From: an uncultured Steroidobacter sp.
Lineage (GTDB): Bacteria; Pseudomonadota; Gammaproteobacteria; Steroidobacterales; Steroidobacteraceae
DNA length: 64,000 nucleotides
Assembly (NCBI GenBank): GCA_938008435.1
Contig: CALLKK010000011.1
Location: forward strand, 173,146-237,145
Direction: 5' to 3'
Below are positions 35,164 through 42,778 of this stretch, one piece after another. The notes beneath the pieces were generated by a model. It made no database searches. It saw only the letters and a list, made by a program, of their open reading frames with translations, and had not been told where the DNA came from. The first letter of the stretch is position 1, and every line of letters begins with the position of its first letter. A program made the position numbers and the translations under genes.

Positions 35164-36441
35164 ATGGCGCGCAGCGCATCGACGCCTGCGGTCACTCCCG
35201 CCAAGGCTGCGCCGCGTTTTCTCATCGTTACCGACCAGACCGATTTCGCGCGCGCGCTCGAACACCACATCTCCATCGTCCGGGCGGACGCACAGTGTCG
35301 TGTGCATGCGCCGCTCAAGTCGGGGCGCCTGCATGCTGCGTTCCAGGCGCTCGGCTATGACGGCGTGCTGCTTGACGATCTCGCCGATCACGGCCGCGGG
35401 CTCGAATGGCTCGAAAGCTTCCTGCTGCGGCCGCATTTCCCGCCGGTCATTTACTTCGCATCCGCCGCCGGTACCGTCTTGAGCGACGCGGCGCAGCGCG
35501 GTGCCTTCGAATGCATCGTGCGCGAGCGCATCGATCATCGGCGGCTCGCGAACGCGCTGCGCGAGAGCGTGCGTCGACGTCGGCAGGAGCTGGCGCTGCT
35601 GCGCACGACCAAGGCGTTCGAGGAGCAATCGCGCTTCGGTCCGGTCACGATCCTCGGTCATCGCTTCGTGCGCGAGCTGGCGGTGGGCGGCACAGCGTTC
35701 GTCTATCTCGCCGAGAGCGAGCGGGGCGGCGAGATGGTGGTGCTCAAGGTATTGAGCATGTCATCGGAAGGCGAGACCGACGCGCGGCTCGTGCGCTTCC
35801 TGCAGGAGTACGAGCTCATCTCGAACATTCGCCACCCGCACGTCGTGCGCATTCTCGATTTCGGCATCGCCGACGACCATGCGTACATTGCGATGGAGTA
35901 TTTCCCGCACGGCGACCTGCGCGGGCACATTGCACAGGGACTTTCGCCCGAGCAAGCGCTGAGCTATCTGCGGCAGATGGCGAGCGCGCTCGAGGTCGTG
36001 CACGCGGTCGGCATCCTGCATCGCGACTTGAAGCCCGGCAATGTGATGGTGCGCGCCGATGGGACGCTCGCGCTCATCGATTTCGGGCTGGCCAAGCACT
36101 TCGAGATGCCGGCCGACATCACGGCGACCGGGGAAATCTTCGGAACGCCGTACTATATGAGCCCCGAACAGGGGCACGGTCACGAGCTCGACGAGCGCAG
36201 CGATCTCTACAGCCTCGGGGTCATCTTCTACGAGATGCTGACGCGTAAAAAGCTGTTCGTCGGCGCCTCGCCGATGGCCGTGATCTACATGCATGCCAAC
36301 GCGCCGCGACCGCAGCTCGAAGGCGACTTGGCGCGTTATCAAGGTCTGCTCGATAAGTTGTTGGCGCAAGCGCCTGCGGATCGTTTCGCGTCGGCGCGCG
36401 AGCTCGTGCAGGCCATCGACGATTTGAAGGAGAGTTCATGA
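35164..36441 (+). CDS. Serine/threonine protein kinase with N-terminal receiver-like domain
   Basis: 425-residue soluble protein. Residues about 18-140 look like a response-regulator receiver fold: FLIVTDQTDF, then YDGVLLDDL with Asp71/Asp72 at the phospho-acceptor position, then PPVIYFASAAG. The conserved Lys-Pro of true receivers is replaced (RERIDHRRL), so phosphorylation is uncertain. Residues about 160-425 are a Hanks-type kinase with VGGTAFVYLAE, Lys195 (VVLKVL), HRDLKPGN (286-293), DFG (306-308) and SPE (333-335), all intact. There is no membrane segment. It starts 26 bp after purF and its stop overlaps the miaE start (ATGA), so the two are coupled. The function is unknown. Confidence 0.87.
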   Translation: MARSASTPAVTPAKAAPRFLIVTDQTDFARALEHHISIVRADAQCRVHAPLKSGRLHAAFQALGYDGVLLDDLADHGRGLEWLESFLLRPHFPPVIYFASAAGTVLSDAAQRGAFECIVRERIDHRRLANALRESVRRRRQELALLRTTKAFEEQSRFGPVTILGHRFVRELAVGGTAFVYLAESERGGEMVVLKVLSMSSEGETDARLVRFLQEYELISNIRHPHVVRILDFGIADDHAYIAMEYFPHGDLRGHIAQGLSPEQALSYLRQMASALEVVHAVGILHRDLKPGNVMVRADGTLALIDFGLAKHFEMPADITATGEIFGTPYYMSPEQGHGHELDERSDLYSLGVIFYEMLTRKKLFVGASPMAVIYMHANAPRPQLEGDLARYQGLLDKLLAQAPADRFASARELVQAIDDLKESS

Positions 36442-37052
36442 GCGCGCATCCGGTCAGTCCTGCGCTCGCCAATCCGCTGCGCGCGGCGACGGACGAGCGC
36501 TGGTTCGAGACAGCGTGCGAACGCTGGCGCGAGCTGCTCATCGATCACGCGAACTGCGAGAAGAAGGCGGCGTCGACGGCGCTCAGTCTGATGTTCACCT
36601 ACGCGGACGATGTGGACCTGTCCAGTCGTCTGTCGCGCCTGGCCCGTGAGGAGCTCAGGCATTTCGAGCAGGTGCAGAAGTACATGCTCACCGTCGGGGT
36701 GCCGTATCAGCGGCTGACGCCGTCGCGATACGCCGAGGGGCTTCGTCGAGCGGTGCGTCGCGATGAGCCCGGCCGCAAGCTGGATTTGCTGTTGTGTGCA
36801 ACCTTGATCGAAGCACGCTCGTGCGAACGCTTCGTGGGATTGGTGCCGCGTCTGCACGAGCCGCTCGCGTCCTTCTATCGCGGCTTGGCCGAGTCGGAGT
36901 CGCGGCATCAGTCGCTCTATCTCTGGATGGCCGAGCGCCGCAGCGATCCTGTCGAGCTGGAGCAGCGATTGGCCGCGTTCGCCGACATCGAGGCGGAGCT
37001 TGCGACGTCGCCGGATAGCCAGTTCCGCTTCCATTCGGGGACGCCGGTATAG
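36438..37052 (+). CDS. miaE: tRNA-(ms2io6A)-hydroxylase (MiaE)
   Basis: 204-residue ferritin-like diiron monooxygenase that hydroxylates the isopentenyl group of ms2i6A at tRNA position 37. The metal-binding pattern is present: HANCEKKAASTALS with Glu41, the EExRH pair in LAREELRHFEQV, Glu in LIEARSCERFVGL, and the final ESESRHQSLYL. Length fits Salmonella and Pseudomonas MiaE. The gene overlaps the kinase gene by 4 bp, which is not a usual neighbour. It converges with lpxH. Confidence 0.94.
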   Translation: MSAHPVSPALANPLRAATDERWFETACERWRELLIDHANCEKKAASTALSLMFTYADDVDLSSRLSRLAREELRHFEQVQKYMLTVGVPYQRLTPSRYAEGLRRAVRRDEPGRKLDLLLCATLIEARSCERFVGLVPRLHEPLASFYRGLAESESRHQSLYLWMAERRSDPVELEQRLAAFADIEAELATSPDSQFRFHSGTPV

Positions 37053-37117
37053 CGGCCGCGGGCGGGTCAGCGGGAGTGGTTGCAGCTCGCGACCGAGCTG
37101 ACCTGAGCGAATTCCGA

Positions 37118-37858
37118 TCAGTGTTGCGCGCGCGGCAAGGCGGTCAGCTCATAGCCGCGCGTGTCCCATCTGAGCACGCTGCCTTGCTCGTACCAATCGC
37201 CGAGCACGATGCGGGTGGCTTGCCGTCCGTTTAGATCGACGGTGTGAATCGCCGGACGATGAGTGTGGCCGTGGATCATACAATCCACGCCGTAGCGGGC
37301 GAACGTCGCCAGCACTTCCGCGGCATTCACATCCATGATCTGCGGCGCTGCGCGATCCATCGCCTCGATGTGCGCTTTGCTGCCGGCGCGCATGCGTTCG
37401 GCGAGCCGTTGACGTTGCTTCAGGGTAAGGCTGCGCAGCACGAGCTGCACGAGCGGATTGCGTACGATGCGGCGCAGTCGTTGATATGCGTGATCGTCGA
37501 TGCAGAGCGCATCGCCATGCAGGAGCAGCACGCGGCGGCCGTACACGTCGACCACGGTGCCGTCCTCGAGCAACCGCACACCGGTGCGCTCGACGAAGCG
37601 CTTGCCGATCAGAAAATCGCGATTTCCGTGGATCAGGAAACACTTGACCCCGCGCGCAGTCGTCGCGCGTAGCGCGTCCATGGCTCGCTGCTTGTCGGGA
37701 TCGGGATCGTCATCGCCGATCCAGGCCTCGAACAGATCGCCCAGGATGTACAGGCGTTCGGCCTGCTTCCCTTCGGTGTGCAAAAACTCGAGGAACTGAT
37801 CGGTGATCTCCGGTTGCGCGCCATCCAGGTGCAAGTCGGAGATGAACAGGACGGTCAT
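37118..37858 (-). CDS. lpxH: UDP-2,3-diacylglucosamine diphosphatase
   Basis: 246-residue metallophosphoesterase that forms lipid X in lipid A synthesis, peripheral on the inner membrane. Metal ligands: Asp8/His10 in FISDLHLDG, GDLFEAWIGDDD, HGNRDFLIGKRF, LLHGDALCIDD and MIHGHTHRPAIH. Length as in E. coli LpxH (240 aa). Start ATG at 37858. The lpxH-ppi pair before an aminoacyl-tRNA synthetase and cysS equals the order in Pseudomonas. Confidence 0.96.
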   Translation of the reverse strand: MTVLFISDLHLDGAQPEITDQFLEFLHTEGKQAERLYILGDLFEAWIGDDDPDPDKQRAMDALRATTARGVKCFLIHGNRDFLIGKRFVERTGVRLLEDGTVVDVYGRRVLLLHGDALCIDDHAYQRLRRIVRNPLVQLVLRSLTLKQRQRLAERMRAGSKAHIEAMDRAAPQIMDVNAAEVLATFARYGVDCMIHGHTHRPAIHTVDLNGRQATRIVLGDWYEQGSVLRWDTRGYELTALPRAQH

Positions 37859-37982
37859 GGGCGGCCCAGGGCAGGGGGCGAGATACGAAGTGGCAAGCTG
37901 CGGAGCGTGAGGCCGGTTGAGCGCGATCTTGCGAGCGCCGCCCCGTATGCGACGCGGGCTGCCGGCCTCCTGTCCTGCAATC

Positions 37983-38552
37983 TCATTGCAGCACTTCCAT
38001 CTTCTCGATCACGATCGGCTTGAGCGGCACGTCCGATTCGAACGGACCTGCTTCGCTGGTCGCGACGGCACCGATGTCATCGACGACGCTCATGCCTTCG
38101 ATGACGCGTCCGAAGACCGCATAGCCCCAGCGGCTTGGCTGTGGATCCAGCATCGGATTGTCGACGAGATTCACGTAGAACTGCGAGGTGCCGCTGTGCG
38201 GGTGGCCCGTGCGCGCAAGTCCCACCGTGCCGCGCGCATTCGACAGCCCGTTGCCGGATTCGTTGGGAATCGGATCGCGCGTCGGCCGTTCGTTGAATTC
38301 GCGGTCGTAGCCGCCGCCTTGGATCACGAAGTTGCCCACGACGCGATGAAAGATCGTGCCATCGTAGTGCCCGGCGCGCACGTACTCCAGGAAGTTGGCG
38401 GTCGTGAGCGGGGCACGCTGCGTTTCGAGCTGGATGACGAAGCTGCCGAGGTTCGTGTGCACGCGCACGAGGATCGGTTGCTGCGCGTGAGCGCTCAGGC
38501 TCAACCAAGCGGCCACCAAGGCGCAGAAGCTGAAGAAGATGCGTCGCTTCAT
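37983..38552 (-). CDS. ppiA: Periplasmic cyclophilin-type peptidyl-prolyl isomerase
   Basis: 189-residue cyclophilin with a signal peptide (MKRRIFFSFCALVAAWLSLS, cleavage after AHA), so it acts on folding proteins in the periplasm. The domain shows NFLEYVRAGHYDGTIFHRVV, NFVIQGGGYD, GLARTGHPHSGTSQFYVNLV and WGYAVFGRVIEGM. The central loop and the missing human-type Trp resemble E. coli PpiA/PpiB. In Pseudomonas the gene at this place is a cytoplasmic PpiB; the signal peptide is therefore a difference. It is divergent from gltX, with 191 bp between. Confidence 0.92.
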   Translation of the reverse strand: MKRRIFFSFCALVAAWLSLSAHAQQPILVRVHTNLGSFVIQLETQRAPLTTANFLEYVRAGHYDGTIFHRVVGNFVIQGGGYDREFNERPTRDPIPNESGNGLSNARGTVGLARTGHPHSGTSQFYVNLVDNPMLDPQPSRWGYAVFGRVIEGMSVVDDIGAVATSEAGPFESDVPLKPIVIEKMEVLQ

Positions 38553-38743
38553 GGAGTCGAGGTACCTGAAAGGATTGGCATGGGGATCTTAGCAAAGCAC
38601 GGCGGGCGAACCGGAGGGGACGTGCCGTAGGCTCCGCGTATAGAATACGCAGCCCATTTTCGAGCCTCGGGACGTGTCGAACCGACAGCGTCGCAGCTGA
38701 GGCGCCTGGCAGCGAGAGACGACGCAGTAGGCCATATCGACAC

Positions 38744-40162
38744 ATGCTTTCCGGTCCCCTGGTGACACGATTCGCGCCGAGCCCGACAGGCTATTTGCAC
38801 CTGGGCAATGCTCGGACCGCGCTGCTCAGCTACTTGGCTGCGCGCAAGAGCGCGGGGCGCTTCATCATGCGTATCGAAGACACCGACGAGGTGCGTTCGA
38901 CGGAAGAGTTTGCGCAAGCCTTGCTCGAAGACCTTCGCTGGCTGGGCCTCGAATGGGACGAGGGCCCCGATATCGGCGGTCCGCACACCTTCTATCGCCA
39001 GCGGGAGCGCAGCGCCATCTACGAAGAGTGGCTCGCCAAGCTCGATGCCGCGGGTCTCACGTATCCCTGCTACTGCACGCCTGCGGAGCTCAACATCGTC
39101 CGCAAGCAGCAGCTCGCGGCCGGTAAGCCACCGCGTTATCCGGGAACGTGCCGCAAGCTGACCGAGGCGCAGCGCGCCGAACGTGCCGCGCGCGGTCAGC
39201 CGGCAGCATTGCGATTTCGCGTGCCGCCCGGCGAAGTCGTGGCGTTCGAGGACGTGGTGCACGGCCCTCAGCACTTCAACACGGACGATATCGGCGATTT
39301 CATCATTCGCCGAGCCGACGGCAGCATGGCGTTTTTCTTCTCGAACGCGCTCGACGACGCGCTCATGGGCGTGACGCTCGTGCTGCGCGGCGACGATCAC
39401 GTGACGAATACGCCGCGCCAGATCCTCTTGCTGAAGGCCCTTGGGCTGCCGATTCCGCGCTATGCGCACGTGGCGCTGTTGCTCGGCATGGATGGAGCGC
39501 CGCTCTCGAAGCGGCATGGCGCGATGAGCGTCAAGGATTTGCGTGAGCGAGGGTATCTCCCGGGTGCCGTGTGCAATCACCTGGTGCGTCTCGGTCATAC
39601 CTGCACGCGCGACGGCTGGCTTGATCCGCAAGCCATGGTTGAGGACTTCGATCTCGCGCGGCTCGGTCGAGCAGCCGCGAAGTTCGACGAAGCGCAGCTG
39701 CGTCACTGGCAGAAAGAAGCGGTCGCTCATCTGTCGGCCGAAGGGTTTCGCGCTTGGACTGCGCAACAGCTGCCGCAGGACGTGGATGCCGCGCGCATCG
39801 ACGCATTCATCGTTGCCATCCGACCGAATGTGGAGCTGCCGACGGATGTGGCGCACTGGAGCCGCGTGGTGTTCGGTACGAGCATCGAATTGTCCGAGGA
39901 TGCGCGTGCCGCCGTGTGCGGTGCAGGTCCGGAGTTCTTCGCCACGGCGCGGCGCTTGCTCGCGGGGGGCGGTGAGTTCAAGCAGATCGTGCGCGAGCTC
40001 GGTCAGGCATGCGGCAAGAAGGGACCGGCACTGTTCATGCCGCTGCGCGCCGCGCTGACCGGTGCGACGCATGGTCCTGAGCTCGCGCCGCTCGTCGCGC
40101 TCATGCCCGCGCAGGAAGTCGAACGACGCCTCGTGCACGCCGAGCAACTCGCGAGCGGGTGA
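38744..40162 (+). CDS. gltX: Glutamyl-tRNA synthetase
   Basis: 472-residue class Ic synthetase. HIGH-type motif HLGN in RFAPSPTGYLHLGNARTAL, IMRIEDTDEVRST, and KMSKS-type motif LSKRHGA. The C-terminal part is the helical anticodon cage of bacterial GluRS (VERRLVHAEQLASG at the end), not the beta-barrel of GlnRS, and the size fits GluRS (about 470 aa against 550 for GlnRS). YPCYCTPAEL retains a Cys pair. It occupies the slot of glnS before cysS in Pseudomonas. Whether this is the only GluRS or a second one specialised for tRNA-Gln cannot be told here. TAGAAT at 38641 may be a -10 box. Confidence 0.93.
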   Translation: MLSGPLVTRFAPSPTGYLHLGNARTALLSYLAARKSAGRFIMRIEDTDEVRSTEEFAQALLEDLRWLGLEWDEGPDIGGPHTFYRQRERSAIYEEWLAKLDAAGLTYPCYCTPAELNIVRKQQLAAGKPPRYPGTCRKLTEAQRAERAARGQPAALRFRVPPGEVVAFEDVVHGPQHFNTDDIGDFIIRRADGSMAFFFSNALDDALMGVTLVLRGDDHVTNTPRQILLLKALGLPIPRYAHVALLLGMDGAPLSKRHGAMSVKDLRERGYLPGAVCNHLVRLGHTCTRDGWLDPQAMVEDFDLARLGRAAAKFDEAQLRHWQKEAVAHLSAEGFRAWTAQQLPQDVDAARIDAFIVAIRPNVELPTDVAHWSRVVFGTSIELSEDARAAVCGAGPEFFATARRLLAGGGEFKQIVRELGQACGKKGPALFMPLRAALTGATHGPELAPLVALMPAQEVERRLVHAEQLASG

Positions 40163-40227
40163 GCCTGAGCGCTAGACATCGGCACACACATCCCGTCACT
40201 TCCATCAGAGACAAGCAACCGGCATCC

Positions 40228-41670
40228 ATGCAGATCTTCAATTCGCTCACCGGTCGCAAAGAAACCTTCGTGCCGCTCACGCCCGGCGTCGTACGCATGT
40301 ACTTGTGCGGGGACACGGTGTACGACTTCTGTCACCTCGGGCACGCACGCTCGAAGCTCGCGTTCGATGTCGTGCGGCGCTACTTCCTCTATCGCGGCTA
40401 CTCCGTCACGTTCGTACGCAACATCACCGATATCGACGACAAGATCATCGCCCGCGCTGCAGAGGAGGGCGTGACGGTGCGCGAGCTCACCGACCGGTTC
40501 ACGCAGGCGATGCACGAGGATTACGACAGGCTCGGCATCTTGCGGCCCGACGTCGAGCCGCGGGCGACGGAGCACATCCCGGGCATCATCGCGATGACGC
40601 AGAAGCTCATCGAGAAGGGCTATGCGTACGTCGCGAGCAACGGCGACGTCATGTACTCCGTCGCGAAGTTCGCCGACTACGGCAAGCTGTCCGGCAAGCA
40701 ACTCGGCGACCTGCGCGCGGGCGCCCGCGTCGCGGTGGACGAGGCAAAGCGCGATCCGCTCGATTTCGTGCTCTGGAAGCGAGCCAAGCCCGGCGAGCCG
40801 CACTGGCCGTCGCCGTGGGGCGAGGGGCGCCCAGGGTGGCATATCGAGTGCTCGGCGATGAGCTGCGACATCCTCGGCTCGCGCTTCGATATCCATGCCG
40901 GCGGTATGGATCTGAAATTCCCGCATCACGAGAACGAAATTGCCCAGTCGCGCGCCGCAACAGGGGATTCGTTCGCGCAGGTATGGATGCACAACGGTTT
41001 CGTCAACGTCGACAACGAGAAGATGTCGAAGTCGCTCGGCAATTTCTTCCGCATTCGCGACGTGCTCGATTCGGGCTATGTGCGCGATCCGGAGGTGCTG
41101 CGGTACTTCCTGATCTCGAGTCACTATCGCGGACCGATCAACTATTCGCTTGCGCAGATCGAGCAGGCCGATGCGGCACTCGGAAGGCTGTACACGGCGT
41201 TGCGCGACGTCGAGCCTGCCGCGAGCTTCACGCCGTCCGCAGCGACGGCGGCATTCGAGGCAGCGATGGACGATGATTTCAATACGCCGGAGGCGCTCGC
41301 GGCGCTGCAGACGCTGGCGACGGAAATCAACCGCGCGAAAGCGGCCGGTGACGTGAGCGGTGCTCAGACACGTGCGGCCGAGCTCATCAAGCTTGGCGGT
41401 GTCCTGGGAATCTTGCAGCTCGCGCCCGCCGAATTCTTCCGCAAGCCGAAGCTTGCGGCACCGAGCGCGGGTAATGCGGGTAATGAGGACGCGCGCGCTG
41501 CCGCAGCGGTCTTGGACGAGGCGCAGATCGAGGCGCTGATTGCGGAGCGGCGCGAAGCGCGCCGCAACAAGAACTTCCAGCGCTCCGACGAGATTCGCAA
41601 CGAGCTCGCCAAAGCGGGCATCGTCCTCGAAGACAAGCCGGACGGCACGACGACCTGGCGCCGCCAGTGA
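40228..41670 (+). CDS. cysS: Cysteinyl-tRNA synthetase
   Basis: 480-residue class I synthetase. Zinc ligand Cys in VRMYLCGDTVYDFCHLGHAR, which also holds the HIGH-type motif; ECSAMSCDILG and GGMDLKFPHHENEIAQS give the remaining zinc ligands; KMSKSLGNFFRIRD is the KMSKS loop. The DALR-type helical domain begins about 330. The start ATG at 40228 (MQIFNSLTGRKETF) is conserved; an earlier in-frame ATG is unlikely. folD, which follows in Pseudomonas, is absent; tRNA genes come instead. Confidence 0.97.
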   Translation: MQIFNSLTGRKETFVPLTPGVVRMYLCGDTVYDFCHLGHARSKLAFDVVRRYFLYRGYSVTFVRNITDIDDKIIARAAEEGVTVRELTDRFTQAMHEDYDRLGILRPDVEPRATEHIPGIIAMTQKLIEKGYAYVASNGDVMYSVAKFADYGKLSGKQLGDLRAGARVAVDEAKRDPLDFVLWKRAKPGEPHWPSPWGEGRPGWHIECSAMSCDILGSRFDIHAGGMDLKFPHHENEIAQSRAATGDSFAQVWMHNGFVNVDNEKMSKSLGNFFRIRDVLDSGYVRDPEVLRYFLISSHYRGPINYSLAQIEQADAALGRLYTALRDVEPAASFTPSAATAAFEAAMDDDFNTPEALAALQTLATEINRAKAAGDVSGAQTRAAELIKLGGVLGILQLAPAEFFRKPKLAAPSAGNAGNEDARAAAAVLDEAQIEALIAERREARRNKNFQRSDEIRNELAKAGIVLEDKPDGTTTWRRQ

Positions 41671-41804
41671 TCGCGCGGGTCAGCGACGGTCGCGGAATCT
41701 GGCGGCCTCGAAAAATTGACGCTCTCCGACCGGGTCCGTATGATTCGCCGTCCCGTGCGGGGCGGAGCTTCCGTCTTATCGTCGGTGCGAAGTGCTGATC
41801 ACGG

Positions 41805-41881
41805 CGGGGCATGGCGCAGTCTGGTAGCGCATCTGCTTTGGGAGCAGAGGGTCGGGGGTTCGAATCCCTCTGCCCCGACCA
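41805..41881 (+). tRNA. tRNA-Pro (anticodon TGG)
   Basis: 77-nt cloverleaf with acceptor pair CGGGGCA/TGCCCCG, anticodon stem TCTGC/GCAGA around loop TTTGGGA, T-loop GGTTCGAATCC and encoded CCA. First of five tRNAs between cysS and tig. Confidence 0.97.
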
Positions 41882-42023
41882 GTACGGTGAGCGGCTGAGG
41901 TAGCATGGCAGCCGTCACGCTGCTCAGGGTTGCGTCGCCGCTCGAGGCGGAAAGCGCGTCGGTCAAGGACTGATAGGCGCAATCCTGCCGGGCGAGGCAG
42001 GACGAGCGGTGCCGAGAATGCTT

Positions 42024-42100
42024 GCGCCTGTAGCTCAGTTGGATAGAGCATCGGCCTTCTAAGCCGAGGGTCGCAGGTTCGAGTCCTGCCGGGCGCGCCA
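42024..42100 (+). tRNA. tRNA-Arg (anticodon TCT)
   Basis: 77-nt cloverleaf with acceptor GCGCCTG pairing to CGGGCGC (one G-U), anticodon stem TCGGC/GCCGA around loop CTTCTAA, T-arm with GGTTCGAGTCC and encoded CCA. Reads AGA/AGG codons. Confidence 0.97.
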
Positions 42101-42127
42101 TCCTGGCAGGTAAAATGACGTGGCGAT

Positions 42128-42204
42128 GGTGGGCGTAGCTCAGCTGGTAGAGCCCCGGATTGTGATTCCGGCCGTCGTGGGTTCGAATCCCATCGCTCAC
42201 CCCA
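42128..42204 (+). tRNA. tRNA-His (anticodon GTG)
   Basis: Cloverleaf with acceptor GTGGGCG pairing to CGCTCAC, preceded by a genome-encoded G-1 (42128) opposite C73, the histidine identity element. Anticodon loop TTGTGAT; encoded CCA at 42202-42204. Confidence 0.97.
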
Positions 42205-42336
42205 TTTTTGGGGTCGCCGTCAGCGGATAGGGGGTATCGCCAGCGGCATTCGAGGTGTTACAGACATCTTGAAATGCGCGGCGAAAACCGTATCTTGAAT
42301 GTATCTTCTATCCCCTGATCACGACCTGTTGATCGT

Positions 42337-42412
<76 letters not shown>

Positions 42413-42516
42413 CCTCTTCTGTTGGTTGACGGTCTCGGCGTTCGGTGCTCGAACGCCGAGAGCGTCTTTAGGGGGCACAGATGCCTCCTTGGTCCGTCAA
42501 CTTTCCTTCCCTCAGG

Positions 42517-42522
42517 TATACT
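42517..42522 (+). promoter_or_regulatory. Putative -10 box of tRNA-Leu
   Basis: TATACT followed by a GC-rich stretch, 58 bp upstream of mature tRNA-Leu. The GC-rich sequence after it could be a discriminator as found at stable RNA promoters. No clear -35 box at the usual distance. Confidence 0.4.
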
Positions 42523-42579
42523 CCGCCGCCCTGCGCAGAGTGACGCGCTCAAGGGACGCGTTGCCGCGCTCGATGTCGC

Positions 42580-42665
42580 GCGAAAGTGGCGGAACTGGTA
42601 GACGCGCTGGATTTAGGTTCCAGTGGGTAGCCCCCGTGAGGGTTCGAGTCCCTCCTTTCGCACCA
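42580..42665 (+). tRNA. tRNA-Leu (anticodon TAG)
   Basis: 86-nt class II tRNA with acceptor GCGAAAG/CTTTCGC, anticodon stem CTGGA/TCCAG around loop TTTAGGT, a long variable arm (GGGTAGCCCCCGTGAGG region) and encoded CCA. Reads CUN codons, mainly CUA. Confidence 0.97.
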
Positions 42666-42668
42666 CGG

Positions 42669-42757
42669 GAGGCTGTGGGCTCTAGGCTGTGGGCTGAAGG
42701 TTGAACGATGCCATGCGCAGGCTTGCCTTTAGTCCACAGCCTACGGTCTACAGCCCG
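42669..42757. repeat. Long inverted repeat before tig (CACAGCCTAC family)
   Basis: A left arm at about 42670-42694 (GGCTGTGGGCTCTAGGCTGT onward) pairs with a right arm at about 42731-42756 (AGTCCACAGCCTACGGTCTA onward): about 25 bp, few mismatches, with a loop of about 36 nt. The arms lie directly after tRNA-Leu and 22 bp before tig. The right arm includes CACAGCCTAC (42735-42744), shared with two other gaps. Confidence 0.7.
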
Positions 42758-42778
42758 GATTCTTTGTGAGGTTCGTCA

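Noticed and set aside
41983..42095. 12-bp direct repeat TCCTGCCGGGCG at 41983 and in the tRNA-Arg 3' end (42084)
   Set aside because: Considered as an attachment-site duplication, but the interval is only about 100 bp, holds no mobile gene, and the upstream copy is part of a local hairpin (TCCTGCC/GGCAGGA).
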